Positions 1 through 8,971 of a DNA stretch of 64,000 bases are shown here, piece by piece (position 1 is the stretch's first letter; each line of letters begins with the position of its first letter). The DNA lies in the NCBI RefSeq assembly GCF_000512355.1, contig NZ_CP004006.1, positions 2,658,965 to 2,722,964 of the forward strand, given 5' to 3'. This stretch comes from Legionella oakridgensis ATCC 33761 = DSM 21215. Lineage in GTDB: Bacteria; Pseudomonadota; Gammaproteobacteria; Legionellales; Legionellaceae. The notes under the pieces are model-generated. The model did no database searches, was not told the DNA's origin, and saw only the letters and a program-made list of their open reading frames with translations. A program made the translations under genes and the position numbers.

Positions 1-32
1 TGCGTCTTAATGATTTTTTTCCGGGAAATAAG

Positions 33-1268
33 ATGTTTATTTCACAAAGTCTTGTGTGGTTTGTATGGTTGATTGCGTCTATTTTCTACGCCTATCAATA
101 CCTATTAAGAGTAATGCCTAACATTATGCTGGTTGATCTTATGCAACAGTTCAACATAGACACAACCATTTTCGGACAATTTTCTGGCATTTATTATATC
201 GGTTATTCCCTAATGCATTTGCCTATCGGCATCATGCTTGACCGCTATGGTCCCAGAAAAGTTATGACTGGCTGTATTTTGCTGACCGTCATTGGTCTAT
301 TGCCCATTATCTTTGCAAAACAATGGATGTATCCAATCCTGGGTCGTGCATTAATTGGCATAGGCTCTTCAGCTGCAATCCTTGGTGTATTCAAGATCAT
401 ACGGATGACATTCACTGAACAACGTTTCACAAGAATGTTAAGTTTTTCAGTCACCATTGGTCTTGCCGGTGCTATTTATGGTGGTGGTCCTGTAAGCTAT
501 ATGTGCGCTCTTTGGGGCTACAAGGCCGTGGTACAACTGTTCGCCGCCATAGGCTTAGTGCTTGCCTGCATCACTTATTTTATTGTCCCTGATATTAAAT
601 CAAATCACAAAGCAACGATTCTTGCTGACATAAAAGCTGTGTTTACTAACCGCAAGGTATTATTGGTTTGTTTCTCAGCCGGGATGATGGTGGGGCCTCT
701 TGAGGGTTTCGCAGATGTATGGGGCTCGCAATTTTTAAAGCACATATATGGCTTTGAAACGACAACTGCAAACTATCTTCCCTCCATTATTTTCGTTGGT
801 ATGTGCTTTGGTGCACCTGTTTTAAGCCTAATTGCTGAAAAAACAGGTTATTACTTAGGAACCATTATTGGGGCAGCCTGTGCCATGTTCATCATTTTCA
901 CGCTGCTAGTCACAGGAGGACTGACCATAGAAAGCATCACCATCGATTTTATTCTCGTTGGCATAGGCTGTTCCTATCAAATTTTAGCCATTTATAAAGC
1001 ATCGACCTATGTATCAGAAAACATTGCCGGACTCACTACAGCAGTTGCCAATATGATCATCATGAGCTTTGGCTATGCGTTCCACAGCATCATTGGGTTT
1101 ATTATTCATGCTTATGGTGGCCCCGAAGTGCACCAGTCTTTTGCCTATGGAATAAGCGTTATCCCTATCACTTTATTCTTAGGCATGATGGGTTTTCTCG
1201 CTTTGGGCTTTTTAGATAGAATAACATTTAGAAAACTATCGGTTAATGCGAATAAATCCATTATATAG
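33..1268 (+). CDS. MFS transporter
   Basis: A 411-residue integral membrane protein of the major facilitator superfamily, predicted to move a small solute across the inner membrane by proton coupling. About twelve hydrophobic segments are visible. The loop after the second segment carries the MFS signature 'GIMLDRYGPRKVMTG' (residues ~66-80). The length fits the family. The start is ATG with a GGAAA-type ribosome site just upstream. Legionella genomes carry many such carriers, including the Pht group that imports amino acids and nucleosides, and this could be one, but the substrate cannot be read from the sequence. The gene stands alone and converges on the RND operon, with a hairpin between them. 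Confidence 0.85.
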   Translation: MFISQSLVWFVWLIASIFYAYQYLLRVMPNIMLVDLMQQFNIDTTIFGQFSGIYYIGYSLMHLPIGIMLDRYGPRKVMTGCILLTVIGLLPIIFAKQWMYPILGRALIGIGSSAAILGVFKIIRMTFTEQRFTRMLSFSVTIGLAGAIYGGGPVSYMCALWGYKAVVQLFAAIGLVLACITYFIVPDIKSNHKATILADIKAVFTNRKVLLVCFSAGMMVGPLEGFADVWGSQFLKHIYGFETTTANYLPSIIFVGMCFGAPVLSLIAEKTGYYLGTIIGAACAMFIIFTLLVTGGLTIESITIDFILVGIGCSYQILAIYKASTYVSENIAGLTTAVANMIIMSFGYAFHSIIGFIIHAYGGPEVHQSFAYGISVIPITLFLGMMGFLALGFLDRITFRKLSVNANKSII

Positions 1269-1286
1269 ATGATGCGCCACTAGTAT

Positions 1287-1306
1287 GGCTTTGCAAATGC
1301 AAAGCC
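1287..1306. terminator. Hairpin between convergent genes
   Basis: GGCTTTGC, a 4-base loop, then GCAAAGCC form a perfect 8-bp stem. It extends three more pairs (one G-T wobble). It lies 18 bases after the MFS stop and before the end of the RND operon. There is no long T tract, so it is a probable but not classical terminator, possibly used from both sides. Confidence 0.5.
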
Positions 1307-1309
1307 GTA

Positions 1310-1393
1310 TTATCTCGCTTCAGGCAGAGCAGCACCATTTGGTAATAGAATCGCATAAGCCAACTCACCAGAAACTTGTGCTGTATAAATCAT
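1310..1393 (-). CDS. Possible 27-residue ORF after the RND pump
   Basis: A tiny ORF begins with ATG directly after the pump stop codon (TGA-ATG, same frame) and ends in TAA. A GAGGG ribosome-site-like sequence in the last codons of the pump lies 8 bases before this ATG, so coupled translation is possible. The peptide starts MIYTAQVSGELAYA and has no recognised motif. It could equally be the eroded end of a once longer reading frame. Confidence 0.25.
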   Translation of the reverse strand: MIYTAQVSGELAYAILLPNGAALPEAR

Positions 1394-4300
1394 TCAGGAA
1401 CCCTCAGCACTTTGAGCAATAGAGTGAGAAGAATTAGCGATGTTTGGTGAATCTGAGTGTTTGCAAACGGTCGCATGGTTCACGTTTCTGCTGACTTTGA
1501 TTTTTGTTTTAATAATGAGATAAACCCCTGGTAATATAAATAAGGTAAATAATGTTCCCACGCATAAACCACTAATTAAGATCATTCCGATTGCATGGCG
1601 CGATTCCGCGCCTGCGTCATGAGATAGAACAAGAGGTATGGCTCCAAACACCATAGCCCCGGTTGTCATCAGCACTGGCCTTAACCGCAAAACCGCTGCT
1701 TTCTCGATTGCCTCGGCGAAGGGGGCGCCCTTCTGATGAAGCTGATTTGCAAATTCAACAATCAAAATACCATGTTTACTGATGAGGCCAATTAAGGTAA
1801 TAAGTCCCACTTGCGTATAGATATTTAATGATTGGCCAAATAAATAAGTAAACAATAAAGCCCCAGAACAAGCCAGTGGTACAGTAAATAGAATGATAAA
1901 AGGGTCAATAAAATTTTCAAATTGAGCTGATAAAACCGCATAAATAAATACTAATGATAAAAAGAATAAAAATGCCATAAGATAGGAAGACTCTTTTAAT
2001 GCTTTTGCTGCCCCAGTCCAGGTCAGTGTGTAATGATGAGGCAATTCCTGCTTTGCCATAGTCCATACTTTTTCACTGGCTTGCGCCATAGAATCGTCTT
2101 TATGTAACTGAACATGCAATGTTGTTGAGCGCATTTGTTGAAAATGATCAAGAGAAACAGGCTGTGCTTTAGGAGTCATCTTTGTAATCGCACCGAGTGA
2201 AATTCGTTTCCCATTGGTTGTTGTCAGATACAGTTCGTCCAATGTCCACGGTGAAGCACTGCCCTTGACCGTTAAATTGTAAACAACTCCATCTTTTTCA
2301 AAATTCTGTGTCTTATCCCCACTAAAAAACACTTCAATGGTTTTAGCAACCTGACTGGCAGTAAGTCCTAATTTTGCTATCTGATTATGATTTAGTTCGA
2401 TGTTATATCCCATGGCATCAAGGCGCAAATCATAATTTACCGATTCAAACTCCTTGCTATTATCCAATACTTGTTTAAGTTTTTCAGTTTCATTAAATAA
2501 TTCTCTAAAACTGGCAGGACTGGAAATAACCAGTGTAAGCTCCGAACCAGTGCCCACATTGTCAATTCCCGGCAACCCCATATCCCAACTCCACACATGA
2601 GGGTCAATGGACGGATAGTGATTAAAAGAAGGCCGTAACTCATCAACAATCTGACTGGCAGAGCGTTTTCTTTGAGCATGTGACTTAAGAGGAAGAATAA
2701 TGCTTGCCCCCCAATCCCCGATAAAAGTCAAGCGGTTATCTGTTTCGGGAAGAGCATGAATCGCTGTTTCAAGAGTTTTCACTTTATGATCAAGTGTATT
2801 AATATCCTCACCTGCAACCGCCGGTACATACACTCCAATTAAGCCGCGATCTTCTTTAGGCGCTGTCTCATGCCCTATATGATGATATAGAATGGCACTA
2901 GCAGCGATAGAAATTAAAGCCACCAGGAACGTTATTTTTTGTCGTTGTAATATCCACTGCAGGGAGGCGGCATAAGCTTGAGCAAGCTTATTGAATCTCT
3001 TATCAAACTGAGGCCACAAATTTTTATCATCTCTTTTTAAGAAATAGACACACATTAATGGAGAAAGCGTAAGTGCCACCAGCCCAGAAATAAACACACT
3101 TCCCGCCAAAGCAACCGCAAATTCAATAAAAAGCTGACCCAACAGACCATCAAGAAAAGCAATAGGAAAATAAACACTGGCTAAAGTCAGCGTCATCGCC
3201 ACAATGGCAAAACCAATTTCTTGCGCTCCGCTCATGGCTGCTTGATAAGGTGACTGCCCTTTTTCTATATGTCGCCAGATATTTTCCAAAACAATAATGG
3301 CATCATCAACGACAAGACCAATGGCCAACACCATGGCCAGTAATGTCATTAAATTAATGGAAAAACCAAAAATTTTAAGAAAAAGCAATGATCCCAACAA
3401 TGAAATAGGAACTGTAATCAATGGAATGATGGTTGCACGAACATTTCGTAGAAAAAGAAAGACGATGATAAGAACCAACAAAACCGCCTCACCAATTGCT
3501 GAGCGAATGTTCTTCAGCGAGGCATTGATGAAGTCGGATTGGTCAATGATAATCTTAACATGAAGATCAGCAGGAAGGGTTTGCCGTAAATGATTAACGA
3601 CCCGCCGAACCTCCCTAGATACATCAATTGGATTAGCATCATTAGCGCGATTAATGGAAAGAACCAATCCCGCATGGCCATTGACCCGCACACGCATCTG
3701 ACTATCATCGGTTTCCATAGCGACTTTTGCGACTGATTTCAAAAAAACCGGATGACTAGGGCTTGATTTGATTAAAATATCTTCATAATCCGTTGGGCTT
3801 TTAAGCTCAGAAATTAAGGTACTGGGAATTTTATTTTGATAATTTCCACTAGGCAAAGAAATACGGCTCTTGGCAAGAGCCGTGATCACTTCATCGACGT
3901 TGATACCAAAAGAATATAATTTCTCAGGTTCCAGCAAAATAGTATAAGTGAATGGCTGTCCCCATACCTCGACAGAAGCAACGCCTTGCACACTACGAAA
4001 CAAATTCTTTAAATTAAGATTTGCATAATGAGTTAACTCACCAAACCCTTTAGAGGAAGATTCCAACGCAATACCAATAAAGGGCAACCCGGATGATTTA
4101 CGCTGACGCTCTACTATAGGTGGTTTTACTTCTGACGGTAATAAAGCACCCGTCCTTGCGACAGCATCCTGCGTTGCATTCAACGCCCTATCCATTGAAG
4201 TTCCCGCGCGAAACACCAAAGTAATTTGTGAGTTTGCTGCATTGGATTGAGACGTGATGGTTTCCAACCCTTCTATACCAGCCAGACGCTCTTCCAATAC

Positions 4301-4495
4301 ATTGGTTACCGCAGATTCAACAAGCTCCGGGCTTGCATTAGGATAGTACGCCGAAACGGTTATTGTAGGAAAACTAATGTCAGGATATTCTCGAACAGAT
4401 AAATGATGTAAACAAAGCAACCCCACGACAACAAGCATGCCGTTTAGCAAGACAGCAATAACAGGATGGTTAATAAAATAACGAGTTAATTTCAT
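1394..4495 (-). CDS. RND efflux pump, inner-membrane subunit (HAE1 type)
   Basis: A 1033-residue AcrB/MexB-type proton antiporter that would export drugs or other amphiphiles through a tripartite complex. The N-terminus has the usual single membrane helix followed by 'LSVREYPDISFP'. The paired aspartates of the fourth helix are present in 'GLVVDDAIIVLEN' (~residues 398-410), and the matching lysine of the tenth helix is in 'LIGLISKHGILIVEFANQ'. The length is normal. The adaptor gene lies upstream with 5 bases between them, so the two are co-transcribed. No outer-membrane channel gene is nearby, so a shared TolC is likely. The transported compound is unknown. Confidence 0.93.
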   Translation of the reverse strand: MKLTRYFINHPVIAVLLNGMLVVVGLLCLHHLSVREYPDISFPTITVSAYYPNASPELVESAVTNVLEERLAGIEGLETITSQSNAANSQITLVFRAGTSMDRALNATQDAVARTGALLPSEVKPPIVERQRKSSGLPFIGIALESSSKGFGELTHYANLNLKNLFRSVQGVASVEVWGQPFTYTILLEPEKLYSFGINVDEVITALAKSRISLPSGNYQNKIPSTLISELKSPTDYEDILIKSSPSHPVFLKSVAKVAMETDDSQMRVRVNGHAGLVLSINRANDANPIDVSREVRRVVNHLRQTLPADLHVKIIIDQSDFINASLKNIRSAIGEAVLLVLIIVFLFLRNVRATIIPLITVPISLLGSLLFLKIFGFSINLMTLLAMVLAIGLVVDDAIIVLENIWRHIEKGQSPYQAAMSGAQEIGFAIVAMTLTLASVYFPIAFLDGLLGQLFIEFAVALAGSVFISGLVALTLSPLMCVYFLKRDDKNLWPQFDKRFNKLAQAYAASLQWILQRQKITFLVALISIAASAILYHHIGHETAPKEDRGLIGVYVPAVAGEDINTLDHKVKTLETAIHALPETDNRLTFIGDWGASIILPLKSHAQRKRSASQIVDELRPSFNHYPSIDPHVWSWDMGLPGIDNVGTGSELTLVISSPASFRELFNETEKLKQVLDNSKEFESVNYDLRLDAMGYNIELNHNQIAKLGLTASQVAKTIEVFFSGDKTQNFEKDGVVYNLTVKGSASPWTLDELYLTTTNGKRISLGAITKMTPKAQPVSLDHFQQMRSTTLHVQLHKDDSMAQASEKVWTMAKQELPHHYTLTWTGAAKALKESSYLMAFLFFLSLVFIYAVLSAQFENFIDPFIILFTVPLACSGALLFTYLFGQSLNIYTQVGLITLIGLISKHGILIVEFANQLHQKGAPFAEAIEKAAVLRLRPVLMTTGAMVFGAIPLVLSHDAGAESRHAIGMILISGLCVGTLFTLFILPGVYLIIKTKIKVSRNVNHATVCKHSDSPNIANSSHSIAQSAEGS

Positions 4496-4500
4496 GAGAA

Positions 4501-5577
4501 TTAACTGACCATCTTATTCGTATTAGGTTGATAAAGATCAACCATCATGCCAGGATATAGTCGCTCTTGGCCTTTAATGATCACCTGTTGCCCTGATTTT
4601 AATCCTTCCACAACTTCAATTTTATCTTGTTGTTTCAATCCTGTTTTCACTGCAATCAATACCACTTTTCCTTCATGTGCAATATACACATGCGGCTCAC
4701 CATTACGAAGAAACATCGCTTGCCAGGGAATGACAATGACGCCTCGCCTCTCAGCAACCACCAAATTTACATCCACCGTAGAGCCAACAAGACAATTCTC
4801 ACAATCAATATCAATATCTGCCGGACACATGTGTGTCTCTTCATCTAACATTTTTTGGAAATGACTTAGAGAGTAGGGTTTACCTAAAACATTTACGGAT
4901 TGTCCCTGTTGAATCAAGCTCAAATTACCGCATGGAATATCCACATCAACAACAAGCGAAGATGGGTCATAAACGGTAACAACGGCATCGCCAAGATTCA
5001 CTTGCACACCTTCTCGTCGTTTATAAGCCCCAATCAATCCATCAAACGGAGCATAAAAACGCAGATTCTCCAATTCCATTCTAGCTTTGGATGATTCTTT
5101 TTGCGCCTCAATCCAGGCTTGCTTTTTTTCTTCAATTTCTTTGGCGCTGACAAAGCCTTGCTTAAGAAGTGGGCTCATCCGTTCATACTGAGTTTTGGCA
5201 AGGATTTCCTTATGTATAGAAAGCATTAAATTATGTTCAAGATCAGGATTATCAATCTTAGCAATGAGAGTTCCTTTACTAACCCTTTGTCCACTGGGGA
5301 TCAACGTATCCAGCATACCAGTTCCTTTAGCAATCAAAACCGTTGCATGTTTCGGGTGTATTGTCCCCAAAAGACGAATCGTTTGCTGAAATTTTTGTTT
5401 TTTAACCGTCTCAACTTCTACTAATTTATTGGGCATGGACTCCATTTGATCCTGAGTTGACGAACGAAGCAATGATTTACCAAGAAAAAAAGAAAGCGTC
5501 AGGCAAATAAGGAAAAAACATGATTTTTTCCACCAGGAATTGAGGTATTGTTTACGTAAGTTACGCAGAAGGTTCAC
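4501..5577 (-). CDS. RND efflux periplasmic adaptor (HlyD/AcrA family)
   Basis: A 358-residue membrane fusion protein linking the downstream RND pump to an outer-membrane channel. Residues ~17-35 form an N-terminal membrane anchor. A lipoyl/biotinyl half-motif ('LIPSGQRVSKGTLIAKIDNP') and a short helical hairpin follow ('SPLLKQGFVSAKEIEEKKQ'). The second lipoyl half is 'RFYAPFDGLIGAYKRREGVQ'. The C-terminal beta barrel ends 'VIIKGQERLYPGMMVDLY'. An unusual cysteine-rich loop (CPADIDIDCENC) sits near residue 260. The frame opens with GTG, because the next ATG would remove the anchor; the ribosome site is weak, so the exact start is uncertain. Confidence 0.88.
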   Translation of the reverse strand: MNLLRNLRKQYLNSWWKKSCFFLICLTLSFFLGKSLLRSSTQDQMESMPNKLVEVETVKKQKFQQTIRLLGTIHPKHATVLIAKGTGMLDTLIPSGQRVSKGTLIAKIDNPDLEHNLMLSIHKEILAKTQYERMSPLLKQGFVSAKEIEEKKQAWIEAQKESSKARMELENLRFYAPFDGLIGAYKRREGVQVNLGDAVVTVYDPSSLVVDVDIPCGNLSLIQQGQSVNVLGKPYSLSHFQKMLDEETHMCPADIDIDCENCLVGSTVDVNLVVAERRGVIVIPWQAMFLRNGEPHVYIAHEGKVVLIAVKTGLKQQDKIEVVEGLKSGQQVIIKGQERLYPGMMVDLYQPNTNKMVS

Positions 5578-5725
5578 CGTTTTTGCAACAGAAAAGTATT
5601 GCCAATATCACGAACTTTATCATATTAATGATCGGATATTAACCATTTTTATCTGCATGGCTACAAATACCTATATACTGAAGTAAACGGCAAAAAAACT
5701 CATTTTTAGAACTTAAATCCTGATT

Positions 5726-5757
5726 ATAAAAAGGACTGATTCGAACCGACTTTTTAT
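5726..5757 (-). terminator. A/T-armed hairpin after the lyase-like gene
   Basis: ATAAAAAG and CTTTTTAT are perfect 8-base arms around a 16-base loop containing TTCGAA. It lies just past the stop of the phosphothreonine-lyase-like gene and before the RND adaptor promoter region. It is a likely transcription end for the accessory pair, though the stem is A/T rich. Confidence 0.4.
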
Positions 5758-5765
5758 CCTTCTAA

Positions 5766-6557
5766 CTACCTAAGCTGCATGATATCTTCCGATCGCGACT
5801 CATCATCAAGTGCAATGTCTGCAAATGGATCTGGAGCGTTTATTAAATTATATGCCCGTAATCCAGGTACTTCATCTTCGTGTTCAGCGGCATAACATTC
5901 TGCTGCTTTATCCGATAAGTATTTCTGGGAAACAGGGTGCGTGTCATTTCGATAAGAAAAATATTGGCTGCCTGCAATGGCATTATTTGCCATTGGTTTT
6001 GGTCCCTGACTTATATCATGAGCCCGTAAAGCGTGTTCAATTTCCTGAATAATATTTAGCCAATCAACCGGTCCAATAGTCTTATTTTGAAACTGATAAA
6101 TGGTAAATTGTTTACAGGAAACCTCTGCCCTCGCTTCCTCACCTTCTTCCAGTTTTCTTGCCAACACTGAGGGGCTTAACAGTTTAATTCCCGTCACCTT
6201 GTGCGCCATCAAAATTGGATAAATAAGAGACCAGGCCACAGCAACCTGCTCAGGATCCACAGATAGGTGTAATTTCCACCCCGTTGGTTCAGTATGCATG
6301 GCGAAGAGCATCGCTCGGCGGTCAAGTGGCACTGCGAAATTACGCGGCTCTCTTTTTTTAAAAACATTAATATAAATGTATGAGCCCAGAGCATACGCTT
6401 TATAACATCCGACTTCTTGACCAAGAATATGGATTAAATTACCGTATTCATACGGATCGTTGCCGGTCTCTTTTTCTTTTGGTAAATCATCCGTAAGATG
6501 TGCAACAGGGTTACGTTTACTTGGGAAACGATGAGTCAAATTCACGATTTTGAACAC
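5766..6557 (-). CDS. OspF/SpvC-like phosphothreonine lyase, candidate effector
   Basis: A 263-residue protein that matches the OspF/SpvC/HopAI1 family. These enzymes remove phosphate from phosphothreonine in host MAP kinases by beta-elimination. Compared from memory with Salmonella SpvC, all main active-site residues appear in order: K95 and H97 in 'WKLHLSV' (SpvC K104/H106, H being the general acid), K125 in 'IKLLSP' (K136, the general base), R143, the 'QFTIY' strand with Y154 (Y158), and R203 in 'FSYRND' (R213). Spacing agrees within a few residues. SpvC D201 appears replaced by Asn. The C-terminal ~55 residues are acidic and unlike SpvC. The start chosen is GTG, 7 bases after AAGGA; an in-frame TTG lies 6 bases earlier. 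It follows the methyltransferase gene by 50 bases. Delivery by a Dot/Icm system is inferred. Confidence 0.72.
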   Translation of the reverse strand: MFKIVNLTHRFPSKRNPVAHLTDDLPKEKETGNDPYEYGNLIHILGQEVGCYKAYALGSYIYINVFKKREPRNFAVPLDRRAMLFAMHTEPTGWKLHLSVDPEQVAVAWSLIYPILMAHKVTGIKLLSPSVLARKLEEGEEARAEVSCKQFTIYQFQNKTIGPVDWLNIIQEIEHALRAHDISQGPKPMANNAIAGSQYFSYRNDTHPVSQKYLSDKAAECYAAEHEDEVPGLRAYNLINAPDPFADIALDDESRSEDIMQLR

Positions 6558-6607
6558 TTGCAAATCCTTCTTCGGCTTTGTTTTTGATTTCTTAAATTAA
6601 TGTTGTA

Positions 6608-8428
6608 CTACCCCAATTTAGGCTTTTTATTTTTTTGGAATTCTTCAGAATCTTCGTTATTTTCATCATATTGCATTAAATCGCTACTAGCATCTGGCTG
6701 GTAAAAGGAAAAACGATTTTTAAGTTTTTTCTTCCAATGCCATTTATTTGCCTCTATAGGCGCACTGTGAGTGACTGGCAATAAAGATTGAACAGTTAAA
6801 GTCTCTCTTCTAAAAAACATATTACTATGGCTGCCAGGATTCTGATATAACCCCGCGCCTTTTTTATACACATGCACATAAGATGGCGCTTGGCCAGTGT
6901 CACTATAAGGATAAGTTCCAAAATCAACAGCACCCGAACAATGACCGTTGATATAGTCCATCGCGTACGTTGGTAAATCAAGATCTATCCCACCCTGTTT
7001 TTTAACTACAGCAACATGGATTGCAAAAATTCCACCTTCTCTTAAAACGTTATATCCCCTCGTTATAGAAGAATATAAAAAACGACCCCGCCATTCCTCA
7101 AATTTAGCATAGCGAGCATGCGATTGCAGGCAGTAATCATCATCATCTTGATACCGCTCTTGGTTATAATAGGGCGGCGAATAAAAAACCAAGTCATATC
7201 GTGTATTACGCTGACAAATATATGATTCACTTAAGTCTTCAACTGGTAATTTAAACAAATTAAAAGTTTTCCCATCCGCTTCAATTTGCGAACCAATTTC
7301 CCAAATGAGATTTTCTTCTTGTTGTTCCGGCTTTTTTCTGTATCTTGATAATCCTAACCCATCTACAGGACATTTTATTCTTTGAACTTCTCTAAACCTT
7401 AATGAATACGCCTGCAGCATTTCAATCTTTTTTTCATAGAGAATAGGGTTTGGGTCAGTCTCCGTATAAACTCTCAATGAGTCAGTACTTTTGGCTCCAA
7501 GTAGACGTTCTCCCCATCCTCCAGTTGGATTAAAATAATACTCTATTCTAATTCCATTGCTTTCCAGAAAAGCAATGAGGTCTTTAACATAGGCGGGGCG
7601 ATATGCATTTGGGATAGAGCGCCTTAAGTCATCAAAGAATGATTGATGAGAATTATTGTTATTTAAACGAGTTAATATTTTGCCAATAAGAAGTGGGGTT
7701 GCAGTGTAAGCTTGGAATGAATATTGAACAGAATTATATGGGCAAGCTACGCGAACGTCCATCATAAAAAAATCGCACGCCATTCTTCCAACGGTATCTT
7801 TATTTCCTAAAAGTGCCGTGTTTTTGCGTTTAAGCAAATCGTCATAATCTTGCAGTGCTTTATCCCATGAGGGAAATAACATTTGTGGTAATGGATGATT
7901 TCGTTTAGCGCGCTCTATGTAAAAATTAAATGCAAAAGCAGCTTTTACCAAGAGAATATAACACTCCTTGTGTTCGTGTATGCTCTTTTCACGCCCGGCG
8001 AGTTGGTCAAGTTCAGCAAGTTTGCTGTCGACTGCTCTAGCAAAAACAGCTGAATCTACATCCGTAAGCTCATAATAAATGCCTTCAATGGGAGTAGTTA
8101 AAATAGTTCTAAGTAATTTTAAAATTTCAGGATAGTTAGGCAGGGAATCTATGCATTGTTTTAATGCTGCATAAATTTCTTTGCTGTCTTTCTTTCTAGG
8201 TATAAATTTATAATCGAAAAGATTTCCAGTTTTTGCATAACGTCTCGTCGTTAATTCCCTTAGAACGGTAGAGTAGATTTCATTCTGTTCGGGACTTATT
8301 TCTTCATCTTTAAACGCTATGAGAATTTTATAAAACTCATCATACTTAATTTGAGATTCTGTGCGGTATTCTACGTTTTTCTTTTTATGGACTAATTTAT
8401 CGGTGACTTTAGGTGCTTCTTTTTCCAT
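6608..8428 (-). CDS. SAM-dependent methyltransferase-like protein with long unknown N-terminus
   Basis: A ~606-residue protein whose second half has motifs of amino-methyltransferases of the DNA N4/N6 type: 'NPTGGWGERLLGA' (SAM-binding motif I), 'TETDPNP' shortly after (acidic motif II) and 'DLVFYSPPYYNQERY' (catalytic motif IV, (D/N/S)PPY). The first ~250 residues match nothing I recognise and look mostly helical. The C-terminus is basic ('KNKKPKLG'). There is no restriction enzyme next to it. The frame is open to a TTG at 8491, but the ATG at 8428 is preferred because a TTGACG -35-like element lies at 8505-8510, with a poor -10 around 8482-8487. It probably shares a transcript with the lyase-like gene. 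It could be a DNA methyltransferase or an effector that modifies host molecules. Confidence 0.65.
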   Translation of the reverse strand: MEKEAPKVTDKLVHKKKNVEYRTESQIKYDEFYKILIAFKDEEISPEQNEIYSTVLRELTTRRYAKTGNLFDYKFIPRKKDSKEIYAALKQCIDSLPNYPEILKLLRTILTTPIEGIYYELTDVDSAVFARAVDSKLAELDQLAGREKSIHEHKECYILLVKAAFAFNFYIERAKRNHPLPQMLFPSWDKALQDYDDLLKRKNTALLGNKDTVGRMACDFFMMDVRVACPYNSVQYSFQAYTATPLLIGKILTRLNNNNSHQSFFDDLRRSIPNAYRPAYVKDLIAFLESNGIRIEYYFNPTGGWGERLLGAKSTDSLRVYTETDPNPILYEKKIEMLQAYSLRFREVQRIKCPVDGLGLSRYRKKPEQQEENLIWEIGSQIEADGKTFNLFKLPVEDLSESYICQRNTRYDLVFYSPPYYNQERYQDDDDYCLQSHARYAKFEEWRGRFLYSSITRGYNVLREGGIFAIHVAVVKKQGGIDLDLPTYAMDYINGHCSGAVDFGTYPYSDTGQAPSYVHVYKKGAGLYQNPGSHSNMFFRRETLTVQSLLPVTHSAPIEANKWHWKKKLKNRFSFYQPDASSDLMQYDENNEDSEEFQKNKKPKLG

Positions 8429-8654
8429 CTGATTACTCAGCTGCTCAATTTTTATCTGACTGGGAATTTTGTTCACGCAAAGTTTAAACAATAATCAAAA
8501 TGTTCGTCAACGTAAATTGCCTTAGTCTAAAAATATGTCATTCCCCAATTACAATATGGATGTTAAATCTAGATAAATATCTGCCACTGAATAAAATGGA
8601 AAAATTAAGGTCTTATATGGTCGAGGCCATATAATTCCCTAATATCAATGAAGA

Positions 8655-8849
8655 TTATTCTTTAGGTTTAAAGGGTGATAAATGCACCGCAGAAAACGGG
8701 TCATATTCTTCTTTATTTTTTTCATTGGCTAAATTTTTCTTTTCTTCATCGATGCGCTTGAATAGTTTACCAATATCTTCAGCATCTTCCGTAGCGCTCT
8801 CAACTTGTTTCTGCTTGGCACTCATCGTCTCTTTTGGCAGTATTGACAT
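8655..8849 (-). CDS. Small hydrophilic protein, unknown
   Basis: A 64-residue, highly charged protein with a helical, Lys/Glu-rich centre ('KLFKRIDEEKKNLANEK') and a C-terminal 'PFSAVHLSPFKPKE'. An in-frame GTG three codons earlier is possible, but GAGG lies 8 bases before the ATG used here, which favours it. No family is recognised. It stands alone between the methyltransferase gene and coq7, which runs the other way. The 160 bases between it and the methyltransferase gene hold no other ORF. Confidence 0.5.
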   Translation of the reverse strand: MSILPKETMSAKQKQVESATEDAEDIGKLFKRIDEEKKNLANEKNKEEYDPFSAVHLSPFKPKE

Positions 8850-8971
8850 AATCTTCACCTCAAGCGGACTGTCTATTAACTAAGAATAGCAGTTTAAAAT
8901 TTAGTCTGCTTATTCAAACTCTCATTTAAAAAGGCTAGAATGAACTTCAGACCTCCTTTCTATAACTACTC

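Noticed and set aside
5735..5760. GGTTCGAATC on the minus strand, like a tRNA T-loop
   Set aside because: The flanking bases do not form a T stem and no acceptor or anticodon arm is present; it is better explained as the loop of an A/T-armed hairpin.
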